Assembly: GCF_004340205.1 (NCBI RefSeq)
Contig: NZ_SLWB01000003.1
Coordinates: forward strand, 62,001-126,000
Direction of reading: 5' to 3'
Origin: Acetobacteroides hydrogenigenes
GTDB taxonomy: Bacteria > Bacteroidota > Bacteroidia > Bacteroidales > ZOR0009
DNA length: 64,000 nucleotides
The notes under the pieces are model-generated. The model did no database searches and had not been told where the DNA came from. It was given only the letters and a program-made list of their open reading frames with translations. This document shows, piece after piece, positions 1-8,075 of this stretch (position 1 is the first letter of the stretch; every line of letters starts with the position of its first letter). The position numbers and the translations under genes were made by a program.

Positions 1-1
1 A

Positions 2-2119
2 CGAGCTATTTTACCGTTGCTGCTGCTGTTGGGTATTGGGGCTTTTGCACAGCCTAAAGATTTTAGCATCGAGCAGGCTACAATGGGACAGGGGCGCGAG
101 TTTGCCCCTAAAACGCTTCGAGGTCTTGCATGGCACGGATCGTGTGCCACCTACGTTGAGGATGGGAAAATTAAGGAGATCGATCCCAAGACCGGTACGG
201 TTACCGAGCTTGCTGCTTTTGATGCTCTTGGCAAGGCCATCGACAAGGATTTTAAGGTTTCGCGCACCGAATGGCTTGATGCCAGCACTCTTCTGCTTTT
301 AGGTAACAATAGCGCTGCTAGCTACGATTTGGTGTCGAAGCAGGTTAAAAGTAGCGTTATTGCTCCGAAGGATGCGGAGAACTTTACGCTTGCACCATAT
401 AACGCTATGGCTGCCTATACCATTGGCGATAACCTCTACTTTACGAATGGTTCTACTCCCGTGCAGGTTACTGCCGACGGTGGCAAGGGTATTGTGAACG
501 GTAAATCGGTTCACCGTAACGAGTTTGGCATTAAGGGGGGCATCTTCTGGTCGCCAAAGAGCAATGCCATTGCCTTCTACCGAATGGACGAAAGCATGGT
601 AACCGAGTATCCTGTTGTGGATATCACCAAGCGCGTTGCAGAGCTGCGCCCCGAGCGCTACCCTATGGCCGGAATGACGAGCCATCAGGTGAAGGTGGGC
701 ATCTACAATATCAAAACAGGGAAGACGGTATTCCTCGAAACTGGTGCTCCATACGATCGCTTCTTCACCAACATCAGCTGGTCGCCCGACGAGCGCTACC
801 TTTTAGTTGCCGAGATTAACCGCGGACAGAACGAGATGAAGCTGAACAAGTACGATGCCCGTAACGGTATGTTCGTTGCTACCCTCTTCGAGGAAAAGAG
901 CAATAGCTGGACCGAGCCTGAGCATTCTGCCCAGTTCCTTACCAAAAATCCAAACCATTTTATTTGGCAAAGTCCACGCGATGGCTGGAACCATCTATAC
1001 CTTTACGATATCAACGGAAAGCTGATTAAACAGCTTACCAAGGGCAATTGGGAGGTTTCCGACATCAAGGCTGCCACCCCAGACGATCGCTACATCTACT
1101 ACACATCAACGGCTGTTAGCCCGCTTGAGCGTCATCTGTACCGCTTGGATGTTAAGAGCGGCAAGACCGTTCAGCTAACCAGCGAGAAGGGTACGCATAA
1201 CGTTATCGTTAACCATGCGGCAGGGCTGTTCATCGATCAGTACAGCAGCCTCGATGTGCCCAATGTGATAAGTATAAAATCAATCGACAAGCCAGCGGGT
1301 ATCCGAAATTTGATTACCGCAAAGAACCCCTACGAGGGCTTTCGCATGGGGCAGGAGCGCTTTGTAAAGACCAAAACGTCGGACGGCAAGTTCGACCTTT
1401 ACGGTCGCATCATCCTTCCTGCCGATTTCGATTCTACCAAGAAGTACCCCGTTATCGTGTACGTGTACGGCGGTCCTCATGCGCAGCTGGTAACCGATAG
1501 CTGGCTGGGCGGTGCTCGCCTGTGGGAGTTCTACATGGCCCAAAAAGGGTACATCATGTTTACGATGGATAACCGCGGTACGCCTGCCCGTGGAAACGAG
1601 TTCTACCAGGCTATTCACCGTAAGCTGGGAAATGTTGATGTTGACGACCAGATGCAGGGCATTGCCTACCTTAAGTCGCTACCCTACGTGGATGCCGACC
1701 GTATTGGCGTGCACGGCTGGAGCTACGGCGGCTTTATGACAACCTCGCTGATGTGCAAGCACCCCGAGACCTTTAAGGTGGGCGTGGCCGGTGCGCCGGT
1801 TATTGACTGGAAGTACTACGAGGTGATGTACGGCGAGCGCTACATGGATACCCCACAGGAGAACCCCGAGGGCTACGCCAGCGCCAGCTTGCTAAACAAC
1901 GTAAAGGGTTTGAAGGGCGATCTGCTCATCATCCACAGCGACTACGACGTAACCGTGCTTTGGCAGAACACGCTTACCTTTATCCGCGAGTGCGTGAGCA
2001 ACAACATTCCGGTTGACTACTTTGTGTATCCTCAGCACGAGCACAACGTGCGCGGCAAGGACCGCATACACCTGATGACCAAGATCACCAAGTACTTTGA
2101 CGACAATCTGAAGAAGTAG
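2..2119 (+). CDS. S9 family peptidase, DPP-IV-like (5' end outside window)
   Basis: Predicted secreted serine exopeptidase removing N-terminal dipeptides from oligopeptides. The frame is open from base 2. The first usable codon inside the window is TTG at 17, but the hydrophobic signal stretch (AILPLLLLLGIGAFA) begins before it, so the true start lies upstream. Numbering from 17: a beta-propeller fills the first two thirds and carries HRNEFGI with Glu169, in the position of the glutamates that bind the substrate N-terminus in DPP4. The C-terminal alpha/beta hydrolase has Ser569 in GWSYGG, Asp644 in HSDYD and His676 in HEHN, a complete triad. A hairpin terminator follows at 2138. The family call is secure; strict DPP-IV specificity is inferred. 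Confidence 0.93.
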   Translation, partial: RAILPLLLLLGIGAFAQPKDFSIEQATMGQGREFAPKTLRGLAWHGSCATYVEDGKIKEIDPKTGTVTELAAFDALGKAIDKDFKVSRTEWLDASTLLLLGNNSAASYDLVSKQVKSSVIAPKDAENFTLAPYNAMAAYTIGDNLYFTNGSTPVQVTADGGKGIVNGKSVHRNEFGIKGGIFWSPKSNAIAFYRMDESMVTEYPVVDITKRVAELRPERYPMAGMTSHQVKVGIYNIKTGKTVFLETGAPYDRFFTNISWSPDERYLLVAEINRGQNEMKLNKYDARNGMFVATLFEEKSNSWTEPEHSAQFLTKNPNHFIWQSPRDGWNHLYLYDINGKLIKQLTKGNWEVSDIKAATPDDRYIYYTSTAVSPLERHLYRLDVKSGKTVQLTSEKGTHNVIVNHAAGLFIDQYSSLDVPNVISIKSIDKPAGIRNLITAKNPYEGFRMGQERFVKTKTSDGKFDLYGRIILPADFDSTKKYPVIVYVYGGPHAQLVTDSWLGGARLWEFYMAQKGYIMFTMDNRGTPARGNEFYQAIHRKLGNVDVDDQMQGIAYLKSLPYVDADRIGVHGWSYGGFMTTSLMCKHPETFKVGVAGAPVIDWKYYEVMYGERYMDTPQENPEGYASASLLNNVKGLKGDLLIIHSDYDVTVLWQNTLTFIRECVSNNIPVDYFVYPQHEHNVRGKDRIHLMTKITKYFDDNLKK

Positions 2120-2137
2120 TTTTTCTTCTAACTTTAT

Positions 2138-2174
2138 CTACTCCTGACAGAGTTTTAAACCCTGTCAAGGGTAG
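2138..2174 (+). terminator. Hairpin downstream of the S9 peptidase
   Basis: TGACAG (2145-2150) pairs with CTGTCA (2162-2167), with partly paired CTAC and GTAG flanks, 20 bases after the stop codon. The core resembles the CAGACAGG/CCTGTCTG hairpin after the GH31 gene at 38.7 kb. It lacks a clear T-run, so it may be an mRNA 3'-end stabiliser rather than a Rho-independent terminator. Confidence 0.5.
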
Positions 2175-2252
2175 ATGTTAAGCGAAGAGTCTTTAGAACT
2201 GTGAATTTGGAAGAGAAGGATAAGGACTAAATACCAGTGCATGAATGAAACT

Positions 2253-2332
2253 GGTTATCCCCTCCTTGGGAGGGGTTGGGGTGGGTGATAACGACTTTAC
2301 CCACCCCTGCCCCTCCCAAGGAGGGGATAACC
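2253..2332. repeat. 80-bp near-perfect intergenic palindrome
   Basis: Two 34-base arms (2253-2286 and 2299-2332) match at 32 of 34 positions around a 12-base centre. The arms are built of CCCCTCC/GGAGGGG blocks and end in GGTTATC/GATAACC. Related shorter G/C-block palindromes occur at 6759 and 9510. It looks like a copy of a dispersed non-coding palindromic element; no gene overlaps it. Confidence 0.8.
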
Positions 2333-2402
2333 TACTACGATTATGCATTTCTGCTTTTGAAATTATCCTTAGTTTGACGGCTATGCTTATCACTAAGGCA
2401 CA

Positions 2403-2441
2403 AAAAAGCTGCAGCAATTCCGCTGCGGCTTTTCTTTTTTT
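2403..2441 (+). terminator. Rho-independent terminator
   Basis: GCTGCAGC (2408-2415) and GCTGCGGC (2422-2429) form an 8-bp stem with one G-T pair and a 6-base loop, followed by a T-rich tract to 2441. It lies 280 bases past the peptidase stop and just upstream of the adenylate kinase promoter, so it insulates the two genes. Confidence 0.75.
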
Positions 2442-2504
2442 GATGACGTATGGCGGTTTGGCAAAACAATGGCTCTTTTTGGGGCTATCGTACCCTATTT
2501 AACC

Positions 2505-2512
2505 TATATTTG
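2505..2512 (+). promoter_or_regulatory. Bacteroidota -7 element of the adenylate kinase gene
   Basis: TATATTTG matches TAnnTTTG and lies 21 bases before the ATG at 2534. No TTG is seen at the usual distance for the -33 element, so only the -7 box is supported. Confidence 0.55.
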
Positions 2513-2533
2513 TAGGCACTAAAACTTTTCTCT

Positions 2534-3703
2534 ATGATAAACATAGCTCTATTTGGTGCTCCAGGTGCGGGTAAGGGAACCCAGTCGGAGCATCTTATAA
2601 AGAAGTATAAGCTGCACTACATCTCTACCGGCGACCTGCTGCGCCAGGAGCTGAAGGCGGGAACGAAGATTGGCCTCGAGGCAAAGAATATTATTGCCGA
2701 GGGCGGCTTGGTGTCCGACGAGATCATCGTTCAGATCATCGAAAAAACCATCAAGCAGAACCCTGATGCCAACGGATTCCTATTCGACGGGTTTCCGCGT
2801 ACCTACGTGCAGGGCTACATCCTAGAAGGGCTGATGATTAACCTAAATACGAGCCTCAACTGCCTCATCAACATCGAGGTTTCGGAGGAGGTGAGTACCC
2901 AACGACTTTTGGGTCGTGCCAAGGAGCAGAGCCGTAGCGACGATAACGAGGTGGTAATCCGTAAGCGCTTGCGCGAGTACCAGGAGAAAACGCTACCGGT
3001 GCTCGACTTCTTTAGGGAGCGGGGCATCTGCAAGTCGGTGAACGGCGAGCAGCCCATCGACACGATTACCCACGATATAGAGCTTATCGTAAACGAGGAG
3101 ATGAGCAAGCAGATGCTCAATGTTCTAATAATGGGCTATCCGGGAGCAGGACGCGGATCGTTGGGCCTTGCGCTCGCTAAAAAGTACGGGCTGGAGCATT
3201 TGTCTACCGGAAAGATGCTCGAGGAGGAGATCAAGAATGGTACCGAGGTGGGCGTTAAGGTGAAGGAGCTGTTCGAGAATGGGCAGATGGCGCCCGACGA
3301 CATCGTGGTTCCGCTGATCGAAAAGAAGATTAAGGCCTGCAAGAACTCGAAGGGCTTCGTGTTTACGGGATTCCCCCGTACGCTGGTGCAGTCGTACATC
3401 CTGGAGGGTGTCCTAAAGAAGCATGGCATGAAGATCTCCCACTTTATAGAGCTGGAGGTGCCTACCCTCGAGCTGGTGAGGCGCCTTGATGCCCGCAGCA
3501 AAACCGACCGATGCATGCCCTACGATACCACTACGCAAAAGATTATCCAGCGCCTAATCGACCACGAAACCAAAACCATCCCCGTGCTGGAGCGCTATAG
3601 GCAGCGCCACGAGGTATCGGTGATTGATGGAACCGGCACCCGCGAGGAGGTGGCCGATCGTGCCTATAACGATATTGAGAACCGGTTTAAGCACCTGAGG
3701 TAG
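2534..3703 (+). CDS. Tandem adenylate kinase (two AK domains in one chain)
   Basis: Adenylate kinase interconverts ATP + AMP and 2 ADP. The 389-residue chain is twice the usual length of about 190. Domain 1 (about 1-190) has the P-loop GAPGAGKGT, STGD, DGFPRT and an arginine-rich GRA...RSDD lid region, so it should be active. Domain 2 starts at Met194 and repeats the fold, but its P-loop reads GYPGAGRGS (Arg207 replaces the catalytic Lys) and DGFPRT becomes TGFPRT, so it is probably impaired or regulatory. The ATG at 2534 has a good -7 box upstream. The gene stands alone, with a hairpin at 3736 separating it from the convergent neighbour. Family certain; role of domain 2 inferred. Confidence 0.9.
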   Translation: MINIALFGAPGAGKGTQSEHLIKKYKLHYISTGDLLRQELKAGTKIGLEAKNIIAEGGLVSDEIIVQIIEKTIKQNPDANGFLFDGFPRTYVQGYILEGLMINLNTSLNCLINIEVSEEVSTQRLLGRAKEQSRSDDNEVVIRKRLREYQEKTLPVLDFFRERGICKSVNGEQPIDTITHDIELIVNEEMSKQMLNVLIMGYPGAGRGSLGLALAKKYGLEHLSTGKMLEEEIKNGTEVGVKVKELFENGQMAPDDIVVPLIEKKIKACKNSKGFVFTGFPRTLVQSYILEGVLKKHGMKISHFIELEVPTLELVRRLDARSKTDRCMPYDTTTQKIIQRLIDHETKTIPVLERYRQRHEVSVIDGTGTREEVADRAYNDIENRFKHLR

Positions 3704-3735
3704 CCTCTGTGCGCTTACTGGTGTAGAATAAATAG

Positions 3736-3765
3736 GCAAGCCGAAGCATTCACGCTGCGGCTTGC
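3736..3765. terminator. Terminator hairpin between convergent genes
   Basis: GCAAGCCG (3736-3743) pairs perfectly with CGGCTTGC (3758-3765). It lies between the adenylate kinase stop (3703) and the stop of the minus-strand PepSY-like gene (3799) and may serve both, though T-runs are weak. Confidence 0.65.
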
Positions 3766-3798
3766 TCGTTATTGAAGTTGCTGATTAGGCGCTACTAG

Positions 3799-4383
3799 CT
3801 AGTTTGTAAGCTTTGTCATAAACGAAACGTCGCCTTCTTTGGTAACCTTAACCACAATGCGACTGCTGCCCTTGTTTAGCTCTACAAAGTAGTGGTCGAG
3901 GTGCTCGAAGGGTGTTCCGTATAGCTCCATCTCTTCGGTGTTTTCGTAGGCCTCATTTTCGTTAAAGAAGAAAACCTTACCAATTGAATAGTCCTTATAC
4001 TTTGCTTTAAGCCTTTTTTGGCCGGTCATTGGCAGGTAGTCGAAGGTGGTGGGGGTAGTTGTTCCTAGAAGTTTCGACTCGGAATCGTAGTAGGCCTTCG
4101 TCGTTTCTCCATCTTTGGTAAAGGTTGCTACGTCAAACGTCTTAGATTTTGACCACTGAACATCCGGCATTTCGCCGAAGTCTGCGGCAAATTGGGTCTT
4201 GGATGCATTTCGGACTTCGCTTGCTTTAAGCGTTCGTAGGGTTTTCTTCTCCGTTTTTAGATCGGACTTGAGCTCCTTCTTTCTCATTTGGCTTTCGCGT
4301 ATTGCCGCTTGTCCTTGTGCACCAACCTGAACTGTTGCCAGTGCAAAAAGTGCTGTTGCTGATAGAATCGCTAACTTTTTCAT
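3799..4383 (-). CDS. Secreted PepSY-like (BLIP-type) protein
   Basis: 194 residues with a signal peptide (MKKLAILSATALFALA, cleavage near VGAQ). A charged Lys/Glu-rich helical stretch (25-60) is followed by a region resembling the PepSY-like/beta-lactamase-inhibitor fold common in Bacteroidota secreted proteins: a FGEMPDVQWSKS segment, then alternating beta strands with KAYYDSESKLLGTT. The fold assignment is by pattern only and the function is unknown. It is monocistronic, divergent from a 1-kb gene-free region, and shares a hairpin with the adenylate kinase gene. Confidence 0.75.
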   Translation of the reverse strand: MKKLAILSATALFALATVQVGAQGQAAIRESQMRKKELKSDLKTEKKTLRTLKASEVRNASKTQFAADFGEMPDVQWSKSKTFDVATFTKDGETTKAYYDSESKLLGTTTPTTFDYLPMTGQKRLKAKYKDYSIGKVFFFNENEAYENTEEMELYGTPFEHLDHYFVELNKGSSRIVVKVTKEGDVSFMTKLTN

Positions 4384-4544
4384 GGCCTCCTGTTTTTGGG
4401 GTTATTAATTAGTAGCGGGAGAAACAGGCGCCTCGCGGGGATGTTTAGGAGCAAGCGGGCCGTTTACCATAAATAGGTACTCTTTAGCTGCTATTACAAG
4501 CGGGGGTGCGGCGAAGGTGTCTGCCCATAGCCGTAGCGGTAAAA

Positions 4545-4886
4545 AGCTACGAAGTAGCTACCCCTTAGTAACCGCGGATGAAATCCGTGGACGCAGAACG
4601 CCCCCCTCTTTAGCAGCCCCGAATGGGGCTGACCCTTTGGGCAAACGAGCTGCATTGGGGTCGCCCCTTCGGGGCTGATTTTTCTCCACCCAATGGCCGT
4701 GGGCTTACGCCCACGGTTACTAAGGTGGCGCTACGTTGTAGCGCGTTAATGCAACCTTGGCCTACGCTTTTGCAGCTTGCGGCCTCCGGCCGCTTCAAAA
4801 ACAGGCCAGAGGCCTTGTTGATCCGAGTGTAGCGAGGACGCTACACATAGCGGGGGCGATAGCTTCAGCCGAACATAGCCGCTATG
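4545..4886. repeat. Cluster of nine short perfect or near-perfect hairpins
   Basis: Nine inverted repeats follow one another within the 4384-5395 gap. Stems are at 4545-4550/4554-4559, 4572-4579/4583-4590, 4614-4620/4625-4631, 4673-4677/4681-4685, 4697-4704/4709-4716, 4728-4734/4738-4744, 4779-4784/4788-4793, 4827-4834/4839-4846 and 4846-4853/4879-4886. Most loops are three or four bases. The remaining gap sequence shows no supported gene; the short open frames here run through the stems. Confidence 0.75.
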
Positions 4887-5042
4887 CTCAGCAGGGGATT
4901 TTCCACTTTTTTCGGTGAAAAAATTAACAAAAAAGCTTGCGAAATAGAAAAATCGTTAATTTAGGGGTGCTGTTCTTTGAAGGTTGAACCATCTAAGCTT
5001 AAGGCTGCTGCCCATCGGAGCTCCAAAACGGCGTTTCCTCCC

Positions 5043-5299
5043 GGAATTTTTCACACCGTTGCGCCCGGACGCAAATTTCCTCCCGGAATTTTCACTCCGG
5101 CACGGCGGCACGCAAATTTCCGCTCGGAATTTTCCACGGCGGCGCAGCGGGACGCAAAATTCCTCCCTGAATTTTCCACGCCAGCGCAGCGGAATGCAAA
5201 TTTCCGCACGGAATTTTTCACGCCGGTGTAGCGGGATGCAAAATTCCGATCGGAATCGATCGTGCCGGAGCAGCGGCGTACAATTTTCCTCTCGGAAAT
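5043..5299. repeat. 42-bp tandem repeat array (array 1, about 6 units)
   Basis: GGAATT-type motifs recur at 5043, 5085, 5126, 5168, 5210, 5252 and 5294, a 42-bp period with one 41-bp step. Each junction contains a dyad of the type TTCC-nnnn-GGAA, extended to TTCCG/CGGAA in several units. Units are degenerate. Open frames on both strands follow from the 14-codon period and are not considered genes. The array ends about 95 bases before the DUF6261-like gene. Confidence 0.9.
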
Positions 5300-5395
5300 T
5301 CCCTTAAAGGTGGATGGGCGCAATTTTCGAAGCGCAGCTTTTGAATCATACGAAGAGAGTTTTTGGAAGTAGTTAGTAACGAAAAAAATTTTTGT

Positions 5396-6148
5396 ATGAG
5401 TTTGTATTTTTCAACGAGCAAGATGCTCTTAAAAGACGTGGTTGACTACGGCAAAAAGCTGGACAGCCAAGTTATTGGATCGGGTATTGAGGGGCTAACC
5501 ACCTCTAAGCCTTACTTACGCTTTAAGGAGGCTAATGCTAATTTAGGACAAGGCTACATGCTGTCGCGTAAAAGTGAGTTTACGGAGAAGCTTTTTGAGC
5601 TGGACCAGAAGAGAGGGAACTCGTACCGAGGACTCTACCACGGGGTTCAGAGCTTCCTCTACTCCGATGTTCCTGCCGAGGTGTTGGCCGCCAAGCGGCT
5701 CAACGTGCTCTTCGAGCACTATGGTTTCGACTTCCTCGAAGGCTCCTACTCGGGCGAATCGAGCACCCTCGCCAGCTTTATTGACGACCTGAAGAAGCCC
5801 GAGAATGCGGCAGCCATTGTAACGCTGAAGTTCGAGCCTAAGCAGGCGCAGCTGGTTAACGATGTTACCACCTTCGACACCACCTACAACCAAAAGGTTG
5901 ACGACAAGGACAGCAAGGCTGATTTTGTGGCTGCAACAAGGGTTCGTAGGGAGTTTGAACAGGCCACCAAGAACTTCTTGGCCTACGTGCAGGGCAAGCT
6001 GCTGGAGGATTCCGATCCGAAGTGGGAAACGCTTTGCTCAAAGATTCTCCTCCTTAATCAGGATGTGATGAAGACCGAGGCGCTGCACCAGGCCGCCTTA
6101 AAGAACAAGCGCGAAGAGGAGCAGAAGAAGAGCGAAGGGCAGAAGTAG
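5396..6148 (+). CDS. DUF6261-like protein of unknown function
   Basis: 250 residues from the ATG at 5396; an upstream in-frame TTG at 5363 would add 11 residues but is less likely. Mostly helical, no signal peptide, with a charged C-terminal tail (KREEEQKKSEGQK). The pattern KSEFTEKLFELDQKRGNSYRG, an Ala-Ala-x-x-Leu segment, then a Tyr-Gly and ESSTLASFIDDL motif resembles the Bacteroidota family DUF6261, whose role I do not know. The gene lies directly downstream of array 1 and ends at a strong terminator (6175). Coding is well supported; the family name is moderately sure. Confidence 0.75.
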   Translation: MSLYFSTSKMLLKDVVDYGKKLDSQVIGSGIEGLTTSKPYLRFKEANANLGQGYMLSRKSEFTEKLFELDQKRGNSYRGLYHGVQSFLYSDVPAEVLAAKRLNVLFEHYGFDFLEGSYSGESSTLASFIDDLKKPENAAAIVTLKFEPKQAQLVNDVTTFDTTYNQKVDDKDSKADFVAATRVRREFEQATKNFLAYVQGKLLEDSDPKWETLCSKILLLNQDVMKTEALHQAALKNKREEEQKKSEGQK

Positions 6149-6174
6149 CCCCTTCGAGAGCAGAATAGCATAAC

Positions 6175-6201
6175 GGGAGTCGATCGTCGGCTCCCTTTTT
6201 T
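6175..6201 (+). terminator. Rho-independent terminator
   Basis: GGGAG (6175-6179) pairs with CTCCC (6191-6195), with an inner CGA/TCG pair, followed by six T. It ends transcription of the gene at 5396 and overlaps the stop codon region of the convergent gene at 6200. Confidence 0.8.
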
Positions 6202-6613
6202 ATTCCTCTCCGCCGAGCTGCCTACGGATGTACTGCTGCTTGGCCATATGGTCGAGCGATACCGAGCGGCGAATGCCCGAGATGTGCTCGATAAGCGTGT
6301 TTACCGTGGTAAGGCGTCGGCGCTGCACCTCGGGTTCGGGGGCCACCACGCCGGCCTCAAAGAGCAGCATGGCCACCATCTCCACCTTTTCGGTGGGGTA
6401 GGGGTCGTCCTTAAAAAAGGCGACGATCTCTTCGGGCGTCATGGCCTCGAAGAAGGCGAGGTTGCGCTCGAAGAAGGCCATAAAGGTGACCTCCAGCTCG
6501 GAGTACACCTGCTCGTACTCCTGGTTACGGCGGGCGTTTACGATGCGGTCGAGCGCCAGAAAGAAGTTCTGCATTAGCCGCATCAGGTAGTCTTTCTCGT
6601 AGCGAATAGCCAT
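6200..6613 (-). CDS. Small helical protein, DUF6483-like
   Basis: 137 residues, ATG at 6613, no signal peptide or membrane segment. It is predicted all-helical: a YEKDYLMRLMQNFFLALDRI start, then a long Glu/Phe-rich region. The N-terminal pattern (YDYLMRLM...F...L.RI) resembles DUF6483, a small family without known function; this match is tentative. It is convergent with the DUF6261-like gene and overlaps its terminator. Codon use is like its neighbours and the frame is free of anomalies. Confidence 0.65.
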   Translation of the reverse strand: MAIRYEKDYLMRLMQNFFLALDRIVNARRNQEYEQVYSELEVTFMAFFERNLAFFEAMTPEEIVAFFKDDPYPTEKVEMVAMLLFEAGVVAPEPEVQRRRLTTVNTLIEHISGIRRSVSLDHMAKQQYIRRQLGGEE

Positions 6614-6758
6614 AGCTTCGTGTTTCTTGTGTCAAACATCTCCCAAATAACAAGAAGTTAAACGGAAATAAACGGAAGTTAGTCTGAAGTTAAACGGAAA
6701 AAAGATTAATAATGAAGTCAAAGGAGTTGAAGAATCTGGAGAGCTCACCATCAACGCT

Positions 6759-6789
6759 CCTTATCCTCCCGTTTGGATGGGAGGTAAGG
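6759..6789. repeat. Short G/C-block palindrome
   Basis: CCTTATCCTCCC (6759-6770) pairs with GGGAGGTAAGG (6779-6789) with one bulged base. It resembles the arms of the 80-bp palindrome at 2253 and is probably a shorter relative. It lies downstream of the outer-membrane protein gene that ends at 6864. Confidence 0.5.
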
Positions 6790-6863
6790 GGTGGATTTTT
6801 ACGTAATTTCTAATTGGTAGTCGTTATCGAATGGTTCGCGACTAACGACTAACATCTCCCTCC

Positions 6864-8048
6864 CTAGAACTTCACCCCAAACTCTACCCGTACCCCTACG
6901 TTGTAGGGCTGCACCTTCGACGAGGTTAGCTGCTCGAAGAAGCCAACGGCGAGCGAGATGCCGCTGTACTGGTTCGACATTACCCGGATGCTCTGCGTTA
7001 GGCATATCCCGGCAATGAAGGTCTCGGATTCGTTGCCGTCGAGGTCGGCCAGCCGTTCGGTGCCAAGGGGGATTTGCACCCCACCGTTAAGCCAAAAGTA
7101 CTTGTTGATGGGGTAGAACGCCTCGGCTCCAATTTTGGAGTAGTAAATGGAGGAGGTTTGGTACTTCTTGGCGTCGCTGCTGCTAAGGTTATCGATGTAC
7201 TCTACCCCTGCGGTAAGCGGTATGCTGATGCGTCCGTCGGCAAAAATGCTGTTGAGGTAGTAGGTGGCTGTCCATCCGCTGCCGTTCGTACCTACCAGCA
7301 GCGATAGGGTAGACATCTCCTCGAGCCTGAGGTAGCTCTCCTCCTCTTCCATTTTCCGTTTCTTATCCATCGGCATGGTTGGGGCTTCGGATTCGGGGTT
7401 CTTTGTCGCTTCCGTTTTGTTGCCGCCGATGTTTAGCAGCTGGTCTACGTTGATGGAGTCGGGGAGTACCCGTGCTCTTGCCTCCTCCTTTTTCAGCTTC
7501 TTTATGGCCGAAGCATCGGCCGTAAGCTTGTCGATATCCTTGCTGTTGAGCTGCTCGAGGCACTCCTCTACGGCACGACGGATCAGCCGTTCGTAGATGG
7601 AGGTGGCATCGTTGCCGCTCTCGCTAACGGTTGCCGATGTTCGGTAGATCTCAACGCTGCCGCCATCGCCCGACTTGGCCTCGAAGCTGGTCACTACCGT
7701 TACGGTGGCCTTTTCGTAGCCGTTGTTGGGCTGCTCGTTGGCCGATAGCACCATGATGCGCATGGTAACGGGTTTCCTCCCCGCGCTTGGCGGAAGGATG
7801 TAGTCGGTGTGGCGCTTAATGGCTGTGGCTACACCTCCGGCCAAATTGAGCTTGCTCTGCTTCCGGTTGCCGGTTTTGGTGGTTACAATCCACTCCTTAA
7901 AGTCGCGGTTGTCCACCACGCTATCCACGTAAATTTTGGGGTTGATGAACTTTACCGGCTGGCTCTTAAGCTCAATGTCGAGGGTTTGGGCCAATCCTGC
8001 CGTTGCCAGAAGGAAAAGAAGAATCAAAAGGGTAAGCGTTCTATTCAT
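6864..8048 (-). CDS. Secreted protein with C-terminal beta-barrel-like domain
   Basis: 394 residues with a signal peptide (MNRTLTLLILLFLLATAGLA). The N-terminal half (25-165) looks like a small periplasmic domain with alternating strands. A Lys/Glu-rich linker with coiled-coil character follows (about 170-245). The C-terminal 150 residues alternate hydrophobic and polar residues and end in FGVKF, as in outer-membrane beta-barrels with a terminal Phe. No named family is recognised. The start lies 27 bases after the stop of the MATE gene on the same strand, so the two are probably co-transcribed. Outer-membrane location is inferred. Confidence 0.75.
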   Translation of the reverse strand: MNRTLTLLILLFLLATAGLAQTLDIELKSQPVKFINPKIYVDSVVDNRDFKEWIVTTKTGNRKQSKLNLAGGVATAIKRHTDYILPPSAGRKPVTMRIMVLSANEQPNNGYEKATVTVVTSFEAKSGDGGSVEIYRTSATVSESGNDATSIYERLIRRAVEECLEQLNSKDIDKLTADASAIKKLKKEEARARVLPDSINVDQLLNIGGNKTEATKNPESEAPTMPMDKKRKMEEEESYLRLEEMSTLSLLVGTNGSGWTATYYLNSIFADGRISIPLTAGVEYIDNLSSSDAKKYQTSSIYYSKIGAEAFYPINKYFWLNGGVQIPLGTERLADLDGNESETFIAGICLTQSIRVMSNQYSGISLAVGFFEQLTSSKVQPYNVGVRVEFGVKF

Positions 8049-8075
8049 CGTTGCTAGATGTTATTTCGTTCAGGA

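Noticed and set aside
4384-4975. Insertion sequence remnant
   Set aside because: Hairpins are unrelated to each other and no transposase fragment was recognised in any frame.
5043-5299. CRISPR array
   Set aside because: The units are tandem without unique spacers and diverge gradually; no cas genes are in the window. The same holds for the other four arrays.
4977-5323. Overlapping open frames on both strands
   Set aside because: They run through the 42-bp array, whose period of 14 codons and lack of stop triplets keeps several frames open. No known domain or start context.
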